From DASUAS01 sp963750045 (GTDB lineage Bacteria; Actinomycetota; Acidimicrobiia; IMCC26256; DASPTH01), in assembly GCA_963750045.1 (NCBI GenBank), contig CAVVPD010000002.1, positions 186,001-250,000 on the forward strand: DNA of 64,000 nt, given 5' to 3'. The notes under the pieces were generated by a model. The model worked only from the letters and a program-made list of their open reading frames with translations, ran no database searches and had not been told where the DNA came from. The translations under genes were made by a program, and so were the position numbers. This document shows, piece after piece, positions 53,387 to 60,903 of the stretch; within the stretch, counting starts at the first letter, position 1; each line of letters begins with the position of its first letter.

Positions 53387-53403
53387 CTGAACCGCCGCTG
53401 AAT
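53387..53403 (-). promoter_or_regulatory. pair of 11-base-spaced response-regulator half-sites
   Basis: On the minus strand ATTCAG and GTTCAG begin 11 bases apart (53398-53403 and 53387-53392), 24 bases upstream of the GT fusion start at 53363. The same spacing and core occur at 55509-55585 and 55995-56011. Confidence 0.5.
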
Positions 53404-53430
53404 CCCCGAACGACCGGCGATCGCGCAGCG

Positions 53431-54780
53431 CTATGCCGCGAGCGGCAGGACGACCGTGAAGCACGCGCCGGGCGTGTTCGTGATCGAGATGGTGCCACCG
53501 TGCGCTTCCACCACCTCGCGGGTGATGGCGAGCCCCAGCCCGGTCCCGCCGCTGTCGCGGGTCCGGGCATCGTCGAGGCGCGTGAAGCGCTCGAAGATCT
53601 GATCCTGTTGCTCGACCGGGATGCCCGGGCCGTCGTCGGCCACGGTCAGGACGACCTCGGTGTTCGTCTCGCGCAACGTCACGCTGACGGTCGATTGCGC
53701 ATGGCGGGCGGCGTTGTCGAGCAGGTTGCGCACGGCGCGGACGAGCTGATCCGCGTTGGCCTCGACCTGCGCGCCGGAGACCCCGGCGGTGTCGACCCGG
53801 TGGGTGGTGCGGCTGCGCAGCCGTCGCGCCTCGGTCAGGACGATCTCGTCGAGGTCGACGGCCTCGCGGTGCGACGCGTCGAAGGCGGACGCGTCCGCGG
53901 TCGCGAGCGTGAGCAGATCGGTGACCAGCCGTTGCAGGCGGATGGCATCGTCGAGGACGTCTCGCTCGGTGGTCTCCCAATCCGCGCGCTCGGGATGGGC
54001 GAGGTCGACCTCGAGTTGCGCCCGGATGCCGGTCAGCGGGCCTCGGAGCTCGTGGCTGGCGTCGGCGACGAAGCGATGCTGGCGATTGGTCGAATCCTCC
54101 AGCCGGCCCAGCATTGCGTTCATCGTGCGGGCCAGCCGCCCGATCTCGTCGACCGTCTTCGGCTCGGGCACCCGGCGGTGGAGGTCCTCGGCCCCGATCG
54201 CCTCCACCTCCCGGCGAATCGACTCGACGGGTCGGAGCGCGCGCCCGGTGACGACCCAGGTCGTGATCCCCACCAACCCGAGGAACAACGGGAGCCCGGT
54301 CGCGAGGAGGCGCACGAGGCTGCTCACGCTCTTGTGGACCGCTTCGAGGCTTCCGGCGACGTAGACGATGAAGTCACCGGATTGTGTGCTGACGCGCCGC
54401 GCTACGACACGGAACGAACCCTCGCCGGCCGCGAGCTGCGACACGCTGTGCGCGGCGTAGCCGTCTTCGTGGGGCTGCAAATGGCTGAACCGTGGCTCGC
54501 CCTCGATGTTCGCGGATTCCGCGACCACGTCGCCGTTCCCGTCGACGACCTGCACGAGGTTCTCGTCGCCCCGGGGCACGGCGAGTACCGAGGGGAAGTT
54601 TCCATCGGCGATCGTCGTCGCGATGTCGCGCGAACGCAGGCGCGCCGCGGTTTCCACGTTGTCGGTGAGGGCATCACGCTGCGCATTCACGAGCCACACC
54701 GCGCCGGCCGCGAGGGCGAGGCCGACCACGACCACCGCCGCCAGCGTGATCCGCACGCGCACGGTTGCGAGTCGGCGCAC
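53431..54780 (-). CDS. two-component sensor histidine kinase
   Basis: A 449-residue membrane kinase. TM1 about residues 9-31, an extracytoplasmic sensor of about 130 residues, TM2 about 165-187 (LPLFLGLVGITTWVV), a HAMP domain (GRALRPVESIRREVEAIG...EIGRLARTMNAML), the phospho-acceptor His in FVADASHELRGPLTGIRAQL, the N-box NLLDNAARHA, DDGPGIP and GGTGLGLAI. The GTG at 54780 lies 5 bases after the stop of the response regulator. It probably senses an envelope signal and phosphorylates that regulator. Downstream lie envelope mannosyltransferases. Confidence 0.93.
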   Translation of the reverse strand: MRRLATVRVRITLAAVVVVGLALAAGAVWLVNAQRDALTDNVETAARLRSRDIATTIADGNFPSVLAVPRGDENLVQVVDGNGDVVAESANIEGEPRFSHLQPHEDGYAAHSVSQLAAGEGSFRVVARRVSTQSGDFIVYVAGSLEAVHKSVSSLVRLLATGLPLFLGLVGITTWVVTGRALRPVESIRREVEAIGAEDLHRRVPEPKTVDEIGRLARTMNAMLGRLEDSTNRQHRFVADASHELRGPLTGIRAQLEVDLAHPERADWETTERDVLDDAIRLQRLVTDLLTLATADASAFDASHREAVDLDEIVLTEARRLRSRTTHRVDTAGVSGAQVEANADQLVRAVRNLLDNAARHAQSTVSVTLRETNTEVVLTVADDGPGIPVEQQDQIFERFTRLDDARTRDSGGTGLGLAITREVVEAHGGTISITNTPGACFTVVLPLAA

Positions 54781-54785
54781 GATGG

Positions 54786-55463
54786 TCAGCCGCCCCCGGG
54801 GTCGAGCCGGTAGCCCGCGCCGCGGATCGTCTCGATCAGCTGGCGGCCGAAGGGGTCGTCGAGCTTCTTGCGCAGGTGGCGGATGTAGACCTCGACGATG
54901 TTCGGGTCTCCCTCGAAGGCGAAGTCCCACACGTTGTCGAGGATCTCGGATTTCGAGACGACTTCGCCGGCACGCCGCATCAGGAATTCGAGGACGGCGA
55001 ACTCCCGGGCGGTAAGCGTGACGTCGACGTCTCCGCGCGTGCACCGGTGCGTCACCGGATCGACGGTCAGGTCGCCCGCCGCGTACGCGACGGGCTGTGA
55101 CCGCCCGCTGCGTCGGAGCAGCGCCCGAACCCGGGCCAGCAGCACCACGAACGAGAACGGCTTGGTGAGGAAGTCGTCAGCCCCGGTGTCGAGGGCCTCG
55201 GCGTGGTCGTACTCGCCGTCCTTGGCGGTGAGCATGAGGATGGGCGTCCAGTTGCCCGCCTCGCGGAGGTGCTCGCAGACCTTGTAGCCGTTCATTCCCG
55301 GCAACATGATGTCGAGCACGATGATGTCGTAGGCGTTCTCGGTGGCCATCCACAGCCCGTCGGTGCCGGAGAGGGCCACGTCGACCGCGAATCCCTCGGC
55401 CTCCAGCCCGCGGCGAACGGCCGCGGCGACCTTCTTCTCGTCTTCGACGATGAGCACTCGCAC
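54786..55463 (-). CDS. OmpR/PhoB-family response regulator
   Basis: A 225-residue regulator. Receiver domain residues 1-120 with acidic pocket EDE at 7-9, phosphorylated Asp51 (VLDIMLPGMNG) and the conserved Lys in LTKPFS near 101; C-terminal winged helix about 130-225 (LTAREFAVLEFLMRRAGEVVSKSEIL, VYIRHLRKKLD, GAGYRLD). The start chosen is the GTG at 55463, directly before RVLIVEDE; an ATG at 55508 would add 15 unusual residues. Half-sites at 55509-55585 lie in its promoter, suggesting autoregulation. Confidence 0.94.
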   Translation of the reverse strand: MRVLIVEDEKKVAAAVRRGLEAEGFAVDVALSGTDGLWMATENAYDIIVLDIMLPGMNGYKVCEHLREAGNWTPILMLTAKDGEYDHAEALDTGADDFLTKPFSFVVLLARVRALLRRSGRSQPVAYAAGDLTVDPVTHRCTRGDVDVTLTAREFAVLEFLMRRAGEVVSKSEILDNVWDFAFEGDPNIVEVYIRHLRKKLDDPFGRQLIETIRGAGYRLDPGGG

Positions 55464-55508
55464 CAGCGTGGTGATCCTTCCCGGGCGTACCAGGATCGCA
55501 CGCCTCAC

Positions 55509-55585
55509 CTGAACCGTGGTTGAACTCGGGCTGACCGGCGAATCTCGCTGAACCCAGGTTCAGCGAGATTCAGCCTGAGGTCAGC
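55509..55585. promoter_or_regulatory. cluster of seven response-regulator half-sites with a 32-base inverted repeat
   Basis: Leftward units CTGAAC 55509, TTGAAC 55520, CTGACC 55531 (11-base steps) and CTGAAC 55548; rightward units TTCAGC 55559, TTCAGC 55569 and GTCAGC 55580 (10-11-base steps). In the centre GAATCTCGCTGAACC and GGTTCAGCGAGATTC form 15-base perfect arms around CA (55540-55571). OmpR/PhoB-family regulators bind such 11-base direct repeats; the actinobacterial PhoP box has a GTTCA core. It lies between the divergent regulator and secreted-protein genes and probably controls both. Confidence 0.6.
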
Positions 55586-55657
55586 GGACGAACCGCATCC
55601 TCACCCCTGTCGGCTGATCGTCCGATCGGCCGCGGACCCGACCCAAGGAGACTGTCC

Positions 55658-55948
55658 ATGCCACTCACGTCCGCCAAGAAGGTGGCCGCCACCGGGGCCA
55701 TCGCCGTCGGCGTGGTGCTCGGCGCAGCCGGGATCACCGCGGCCGCGACCGCCCCGGGCGCCGACCCGACCCCGGGGCCGGTGGCCACGTCACTGCAGCA
55801 CGCCGACAACAACAACGACAACGTCGACTTCACCCCGGCGAGCGAACAGGGCAAGGCCGAGGTCGCCGACACCGGCGAGGCCGCGGACACTCCCGAGGCG
55901 GGCGAGACCCCCGACGTGACGACGACGTCACCCACGACCCAGGGCTGA
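55658..55948 (+). CDS. small secreted acidic protein
   Basis: A 96-residue protein. Residues 1-31 are a signal-like sequence (KK, then a helix ATGAIAVGVVLGAAGITAAATA). The rest is low-complexity and acidic (DNNNDNVDF, repeated Glu/Ala/Thr/Pro), without cysteines, probably disordered. No family recognised. CAAGGAGA before the ATG is a strong Shine-Dalgarno. It is divergent from the response regulator, sharing a promoter region dense in its putative binding half-sites, so it is likely a target of the two-component system. Confidence 0.8.
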   Translation: MPLTSAKKVAATGAIAVGVVLGAAGITAAATAPGADPTPGPVATSLQHADNNNDNVDFTPASEQGKAEVADTGEAADTPEAGETPDVTTTSPTTQG

Positions 55949-55994
55949 CCGGGTCGTGGGGCTGCGGCCGGTACCGGGACGCGCCCCGCGGCCG

Positions 55995-56011
55995 TTCAGC
56001 GGGCGTTCAGG
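55995..56011 (+). promoter_or_regulatory. pair of 11-base-spaced response-regulator half-sites
   Basis: TTCAGC (55995-56000) and TTCAGG (56006-56011), in the 181 bases before the mini-ORF and uppP. Same core and spacing as the two other sites in this region. Confidence 0.45.
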
Positions 56012-56129
56012 CCGGTTCCGTAGCGTGGCCTGCGGTGTCGCGGCTCGCGTCCAAGTACGCTGCTCGGCGCCGCAACCATCGGGTCGGCACGCCGCTCCCC
56101 ACCGAGACGCTCTGGAGCAACGAGGACAC

Positions 56130-56156
56130 ATGAACGTGGGTAGGTGGCGACGTTGA
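56130..56156 (+). CDS. eight-codon upstream ORF coupled to uppP
   Basis: ATG at 56130 after CGAGGAC encodes MNVGRWRR and its TGA overlaps the uppP ATG as TGATG. This could couple translation of uppP to a leader peptide, or be chance. No attenuator hairpin is evident. Confidence 0.3.
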   Translation: MNVGRWRR

Positions 56157-57071
56157 TGCTGGCGGCCTCGACGTTGTCGTATCTCCAGGCGATCGTCATC
56201 GGGATCCTCCAGGGGATCACGGAGCTGTTCCCCATCTCCAGCCTCGGGCACTCGGTGCTCGTGCCCGAGCTGCTCGGGTGGCACTCCCTCGTGGCCGGGC
56301 AGTCGGCCGACGAGTCGTTCTACCTGGCCTTCCTCGTCGGCCTCCACGTGGCGACCGCGATCGCCCTCCTCGTGTTCTTCTGGCACGACTGGGTCGCGGT
56401 GATCCGGGGCTTCTTCTCCTCGATCCGGAAGCGCCGCATCGACACGCCGCCCGAACGCATGGCGTGGCTGCTCGTGATCGGCACCATCCCCGTGGGCATC
56501 GTCGGTCTCGTCTTCGAGCACCGGCTGCGCACGATCTTCGCCAAGCCGGTCGCGGCGGCGATCTTCCTCACCGTCAACGGCCTGATCCTGCTCGCCGGCG
56601 AACAGCTGCGGCGCCGCTCCGAGACCCGCAAGCTGGTCCAGGAGCACGCGCACCACACCGACCCCGGTCACGATGTCGGGCGCGACGTCGACACCCTCGA
56701 GCTGCGCGAAGGGCTGTTCGTGGGGAGCGCCCAGATCCTGGCCCTCTTCGCCGGGATCAGCCGCTCGGGTGTCACGATGGTCGCCGGGCTCCTCGCGCGG
56801 CCTCGACCACGAGGACGCGGCGCGACTGTCGTTCATGCTGGCGACGCCGATCATCTTCGCGGCCGGCTTCTACAAGCTGCCCGATCTCCTCGGGCACAAC
56901 GGTGATCAGATCCGGGGGCAGGTCCTGGTCGGGAGCCTCGCCGCCGGCATCGCCGCCTACTTCTCGGTCCGCTTCCTCACCAAGTACTTCGAGACCCGGA
57001 CCCTCACGCCGTTCGCGATCTACAGCCTGGTGTTCGGCATCGCCATGATCTTCTACACGACCCTGAGCTAG
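56156..57071 (+). pseudogene. uppP: undecaprenyl-diphosphatase UppP (BacA family), one frameshift
   Basis: An integral membrane phosphatase that recycles undecaprenyl diphosphate for wall synthesis, about 305 residues. Motif 1 QGITELFPISSLGH near residues 16-29 and motif 2 AGISRSGVTMVAG near 198-210 are present. One extra base in the tract 56793-56800 then breaks the frame: after GVTMVAGLL the correct continuation RGLDHEDAARLSFMLATPII is read in another frame to the stop at 57071. A sequencing error is likely, as both parts are well conserved and UppP is useful. The start ATG 56156 follows AGGTGG. It sits near envelope glycosylation genes. Confidence 0.88.
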
Positions 57072-57099
57072 GCCCCGGCCACCGACTTGACGTTCCTGA

Positions 57100-57118
57100 T
57101 AAGGTAAGGCTCACCGGT
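57100..57118 (+). promoter_or_regulatory. iron-box-like DtxR/IdeR operator
   Basis: TAAGGTAAGGCTCACCGGT matches 14 of 19 positions of the Streptomyces iron box TTAGGTTAGGCTCACCTAA. It lies 14 bases before the GTG of the ZIP transporter and just after a TTGACG -35 (57087-57092), where a metal-bound repressor would block transcription. The left half is better conserved than the right. Confidence 0.55.
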
Positions 57119-57131
57119 AACAGGGGGCTCG

Positions 57132-57968
57132 GTGTCGGACGGTCAGATCCTTGCGCTGGGGGCCATCGCCGGTCTCACCATCTTCCTCGGTCTCCCCATC
57201 GGCCGGGTGCGCGATCCGTCCATGCCGATGCGGGCGTTCCTCAACGCGGCCGCCATCGGGATCCTGCTGTTCCTGTTCTGGGACGTGCTCTCGGGCGCGT
57301 TCGAGCCGGTGGAAGCGGCGCTGGTCAAGGCGAACGACCACGGAGGTTCGTGGCTGCGGTTCCTCGGTCTCGGGTCGGTGTTCGTGGGCGCGTTCACCGT
57401 CGGGCTCGTGTCGCTGGTCCACTACGACGCGTGGTTGAAGCGGCGCGTGCAGCCGGGACCGGGCGCGGCGTCGACGCGCGAGATGACGGCCGGACCGGTG
57501 GCGCGCTTGTCGGCCGCGCAGCGGTTGGCGTTCTTCATCGCGCTCGGCATCGGGTTGCACAACTTCTCCGAAGGACTCGCCATCGGTCAATCGGCCGCAC
57601 GCGGCGATGTCAGCCTCGCGCTGCTCCTGATCATCGGGTTCGGGCTCCACAACGCGACGGAGGGCTTCGGGATCGTCGCGCCGATGGCCGCCGAAGGGGA
57701 GATGCCGTCGTGGGGGTTCCTCGGCGTGCTCGGCCTCATCGGCGGCGGCCCGACCTTCGTCGGCACGCTGATCGGCCAGTCGTTCGTGAACGACACGCTC
57801 TACCTGGGTTTCCTCGCGCTCGCAGCCGGGTCGATCCTCTACGTGGTGATCGAATTGCTCGGCGTGGCGCGCAAGCTGGGCCACAAGGAGCTGATGACGT
57901 GGGGCATCATCCTCGGGCTCGTCGCCGGGTTCACCACCGATCTCGTCCTGGTCGCCGCGGGTGCCTGA
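57132..57968 (+). CDS. ZIP-family metal transporter
   Basis: A 278-residue membrane protein with eight hydrophobic helices. TM4 carries HNFSEGLAIG (near residue 142) and TM5 HNATEGFGIV (near 175), the paired metal-binding motifs of ZIP transporters of the GufA/ZupT kind; a variable cytoplasmic loop lies between TM3 and TM4. It imports divalent metal such as zinc, iron or manganese. The GTG start follows AGGGGG. An iron-box-like site in its promoter suggests repression by a DtxR-type regulator when metal is plentiful. Confidence 0.9.
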   Translation: MSDGQILALGAIAGLTIFLGLPIGRVRDPSMPMRAFLNAAAIGILLFLFWDVLSGAFEPVEAALVKANDHGGSWLRFLGLGSVFVGAFTVGLVSLVHYDAWLKRRVQPGPGAASTREMTAGPVARLSAAQRLAFFIALGIGLHNFSEGLAIGQSAARGDVSLALLLIIGFGLHNATEGFGIVAPMAAEGEMPSWGFLGVLGLIGGGPTFVGTLIGQSFVNDTLYLGFLALAAGSILYVVIELLGVARKLGHKELMTWGIILGLVAGFTTDLVLVAAGA

Positions 57969-57992
57969 CCACCCGGCCCGGACGCGGGAGGG

Positions 57993-59063
57993 TCAGAGGT
58001 GCCAGATCCGCGCCGCGTTGTGCTCGACCATGAGGTCGCGCTCGTCGTCGGGCACTCCTTCGAACAGCTCCTCGATCACGCTGAGCGACTTGGGCCACGT
58101 CGACACCGGGTGCGGATAGTCGCTCGACCACATGAGGTTCTGCGCGCCCAACACGTGACGGAGGTGGCGCACCGGATCGGGTTCGTCGATGAACGTCATC
58201 GCCATGTTGCGGTGGTAGTAGAAGCTCGGGAGCTCCTCACCCAGCACGGGAAATTCGTAACCCTGGCGCAGCACCATGTCGTCGAGGAACGACAGGTAGC
58301 CGGCGACCCACCCGAGCCCGGGCTCGACGAAGACGACCTTGAGGTCGGGGAACCGGGTGAAGATCCCGGTGAGCAGCCACATGCCGAGCGCTTCACACGC
58401 CGACGGCGGCATACACGACAGCGTCCACGCGAGACGGGGAGTGGGATCACGGTCGGCAAGGTTGTTGAGCGCGGTGTTCAGCCCGATGTGGCAGCAGACC
58501 GGGAGCCCGCTCGCGGAGATGGCCGCCCACATGGGGTCGTAACGATCGTCGAAGTAGTCCGGTTGGTCGAGCTCGGCGGGGAACACGGGGAGCTGCAACG
58601 ACTTCCCGCCCATCGACGCGATGCGCTCGATCTCGGCGACGGCCAGGTCCATGTCGTGGATCGGCACCTGATAGGTGACGACGAGGCGGCGGGGATCGGC
58701 GGACGCGAAGTCGTGCAGCGTGTCGTTGAACGCGCGCGTCGCGTCGGCCGCGCCCGTCTCGAGCAGGTAGAGGTAGCGATAGGCGCTCACCTCGCAGTAG
58801 AGAACCTCGATGTCGACACCATCGGTGTCCATGTCCCGCAGCCGCTCGTGCGGGTCGGCGTATCCCGGTCGCCCCCAGGATGCATGCTTGATCTCGGCGC
58901 CCGCCGCGTTGGCCTTCGCCGCGTTGCCCCCCAACATCTCGCGGAACGCCTGCACGAGGGCGGCGTCGTATTCGTCGTGGTACTTCGACGCCAGGTGTGC
59001 CTTCACGTCGTCGTGCTGCACGCTCACGTGCGAGTCGGACGAGATCACCCGTCGGAACGCCAT
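57993..59063 (-). CDS. amidohydrolase-2 family metal-dependent hydrolase
   Basis: A 356-residue TIM-barrel hydrolase: SSDSHVSVQHDDV near residues 8-20, VCCHIGLNTALNNL near 190, VEPGLGWVAGYLSFLDD near 245, WSSDYPHPVSTWP with the catalytic Asp near 312, and EHNAARIWHL at the end. The first metal motif has D.HVSV in place of D.H..E, as in its relative at 3439 with D.HLEL. GAGGAG precedes the ATG. Last in a leftward operon with DUF35 and a true thiolase. Confidence 0.92.
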   Translation of the reverse strand: MAFRRVISSDSHVSVQHDDVKAHLASKYHDEYDAALVQAFREMLGGNAAKANAAGAEIKHASWGRPGYADPHERLRDMDTDGVDIEVLYCEVSAYRYLYLLETGAADATRAFNDTLHDFASADPRRLVVTYQVPIHDMDLAVAEIERIASMGGKSLQLPVFPAELDQPDYFDDRYDPMWAAISASGLPVCCHIGLNTALNNLADRDPTPRLAWTLSCMPPSACEALGMWLLTGIFTRFPDLKVVFVEPGLGWVAGYLSFLDDMVLRQGYEFPVLGEELPSFYYHRNMAMTFIDEPDPVRHLRHVLGAQNLMWSSDYPHPVSTWPKSLSVIEELFEGVPDDERDLMVEHNAARIWHL

Positions 59064-59141
59064 GGACGACTCTCCTCTCCGAACCGACCTGATCGGCGCG
59101 GGCCCGAACCGCGTGCCCGTGCGGTTCGACTGACCGGAGGG

Positions 59142-60344
59142 TCAGGCGGCCTTCTCGAGGATGTGTACGCCGCAGGCCGATCCGAGGCCGATGACGTGCG
59201 CGAGTCCGACCTTGGCCCCCTCGATCTGGCGGTCGCCCGCCTCGCCGCGGAGGTGGTGGCAGACCTCCCACACGTTGGCGATGCCGGTGGCTGCGATGGG
59301 GTGGCCCTTCGACTCGAGACCGCCCGAGACGTTGACCGGCGTCGTGCCGTCGCGCCACGTGGCACCCGATTCGAAGAACGACACCGCCTCGCCCGGTGCG
59401 CAGAGGCCCAGGTTGTCGTAGTGCACGAGCTCTGCGGTGGCGAAGCAGTCGTGCAGCTCGACGAGGTCGAGGTCTTCCGGGCCGACGCCGGCGGACTCGT
59501 AGGCCTGCTTCGCAGCGTTACGCGTGAGCGTGTTGACGTTGGGCAGGATCTGGCAGGCCTCTTCCCACGGGTCGGTCGTGAGCACGGAGGCCGCGACCTT
59601 GACCGCGCGGCGACGCTGGTCGGGGTCGAGGGTTGCGAGCTTCGCGCCCGACACCAAGACCGCGGCGGCGGCGCCGTCGCAGTTCGCGGAGCACATGGGC
59701 CGCGTGTTCGGGTACGCGATCATCACGTCACCCATGATCTGCTCGAGCGACATGCGCTTGGTGTACGCCGCGAGTGGGTTGAGCGTGGAGTGCGCGTGGT
59801 TCTTCTCGCTGATGCGCGCGAAGAGCTCGAACTGGGCGCCCTCGTAGGGGTGCTCGCTCAGGTACTCCATGCCGATCTGCGCGAACACGCCGGGCATCGT
59901 CTCGGTGCCGACCCGTCCGTCGATCGGGGCGACCGCGCCGTAGCGGCCCTTCGGCGAGTAGGTGGCGTCGTCACCCGCGCGGCTCCCGCCCGCGAGCAGG
60001 CCCGCACCGGCGAGCTTCTCCACGCCGACCGCGAGGCCCATGTCGCACTCGCCAGCCTTGATCGCCATGACGACGGTCCGGAGTGCGGTGGCGCCGGTCG
60101 CGCACGCGTTGGACACGTTGTACACGGGGATGCCCGTCTGGCCGATCTGCTTCTGGAGCGACTGGCCGACGCCGCCACCCATGAGGTTGCCGGCGGCCAT
60201 GATGCCCATGTCCTTCATCGAGACGCCCGCGTCCTTGAGCGCCGCGAGCGAAGCCTGGGATGCCAGGTCGACCGTGTCTTCGTCCGGGTGCTTCCCGAAC
60301 TTGGTCATGTTGATCCCGAGGATCCAAACGTCGTCTGTAGCCAT
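59142..60344 (-). CDS. SCP2-type thiolase with intact catalytic residues
   Basis: A 400-residue thiolase. Unlike the other thiolase-fold proteins here it keeps the catalytic residues: nucleophilic Cys81 in NVSNACATGATAL, His348 in ESKGHPIAATG and Cys391 in GLGSACGVH. It should cleave a 3-ketoacyl-CoA with CoA (or condense acyl-CoAs). It lies between a DUF35 gene (50 bases upstream) and an amidohydrolase. AGGAGCGAG before the ATG is the Shine-Dalgarno. The DUF35 partner probably helps bind the acyl-CoA. Confidence 0.94.
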   Translation of the reverse strand: MATDDVWILGINMTKFGKHPDEDTVDLASQASLAALKDAGVSMKDMGIMAAGNLMGGGVGQSLQKQIGQTGIPVYNVSNACATGATALRTVVMAIKAGECDMGLAVGVEKLAGAGLLAGGSRAGDDATYSPKGRYGAVAPIDGRVGTETMPGVFAQIGMEYLSEHPYEGAQFELFARISEKNHAHSTLNPLAAYTKRMSLEQIMGDVMIAYPNTRPMCSANCDGAAAAVLVSGAKLATLDPDQRRRAVKVAASVLTTDPWEEACQILPNVNTLTRNAAKQAYESAGVGPEDLDLVELHDCFATAELVHYDNLGLCAPGEAVSFFESGATWRDGTTPVNVSGGLESKGHPIAATGIANVWEVCHHLRGEAGDRQIEGAKVGLAHVIGLGSACGVHILEKAA

Positions 60345-60394
60345 GACTCGCTCCTGTCAGCCGAGGGCGCGCCGGACGCGCCGCGAACGTGAGA

Positions 60395-60787
60395 TCAGCG
60401 GGGCTCGAAGCCGAAGCCGACGGCCTCGGTGCCTTCGCTGTCGGTACCCAATGAATACGTCGCCAACTTGACCTTCATTCCCAGGTGCACGTGTTCGGCG
60501 TCGGGCTCGACGTTGATCACGTTGGCGCGGACGCTCGTGCCGCCGCAGTCGACGACACCGGCCACGAACGGCACCGGGATCCCCGGTGCCGCCATCGACA
60601 CGATGGTGAACGAATGCAACACGCCGTCCGTCTGGACCGGCACCGTCTTGAACGTCGTGCCGCTGCACGACGCACAAGCGTTGCGCCGGTCGAAATATCG
60701 GGCACCGCACTGGGTGCATTCCTGCGCTTCGAGGTGCGGGTCGTCACCCAGCACCAGGTACCCCACCAGCGGGATCGTTCCAGCCAC
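60395..60787 (-). CDS. DUF35 zinc-ribbon/OB-fold acyl-CoA-associated protein
   Basis: A 130-residue DUF35 protein: zinc ribbon CTQC...CASC near residues 25-42, then OB-fold strands (DGVLHSFTIVSMAAPGIPVPF, ANVINVEPDAEHVHLGMKVKL). The start chosen is the GTG at 60787 because GAGGAG ends 6 bases before it; an ATG at 60847 would add 20 residues that do not fit the family. First gene of the operon with thiolase and amidohydrolase. Divergent from the sulfotransferase. Confidence 0.9.
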   Translation of the reverse strand: MAGTIPLVGYLVLGDDPHLEAQECTQCGARYFDRRNACASCSGTTFKTVPVQTDGVLHSFTIVSMAAPGIPVPFVAGVVDCGGTSVRANVINVEPDAEHVHLGMKVKLATYSLGTDSEGTEAVGFGFEPR

Positions 60788-60903
60788 CGAAAACTCCTCG
60801 TTCGTGCGTGTCCTGGCAGAGTATCCGTGATCGGCCCTCCGGGGCACAGGCGGGGCTCCCGGGCGCCTGATGCGAGTCGGGGTAGGGTCCCGGAGGGATG
60901 GTC

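Noticed and set aside
55540..55571. Inverted repeat as a rho-independent terminator
   Set aside because: No U-tract follows on either side, it lies between divergent starts, and it is built from repeated regulator half-sites.
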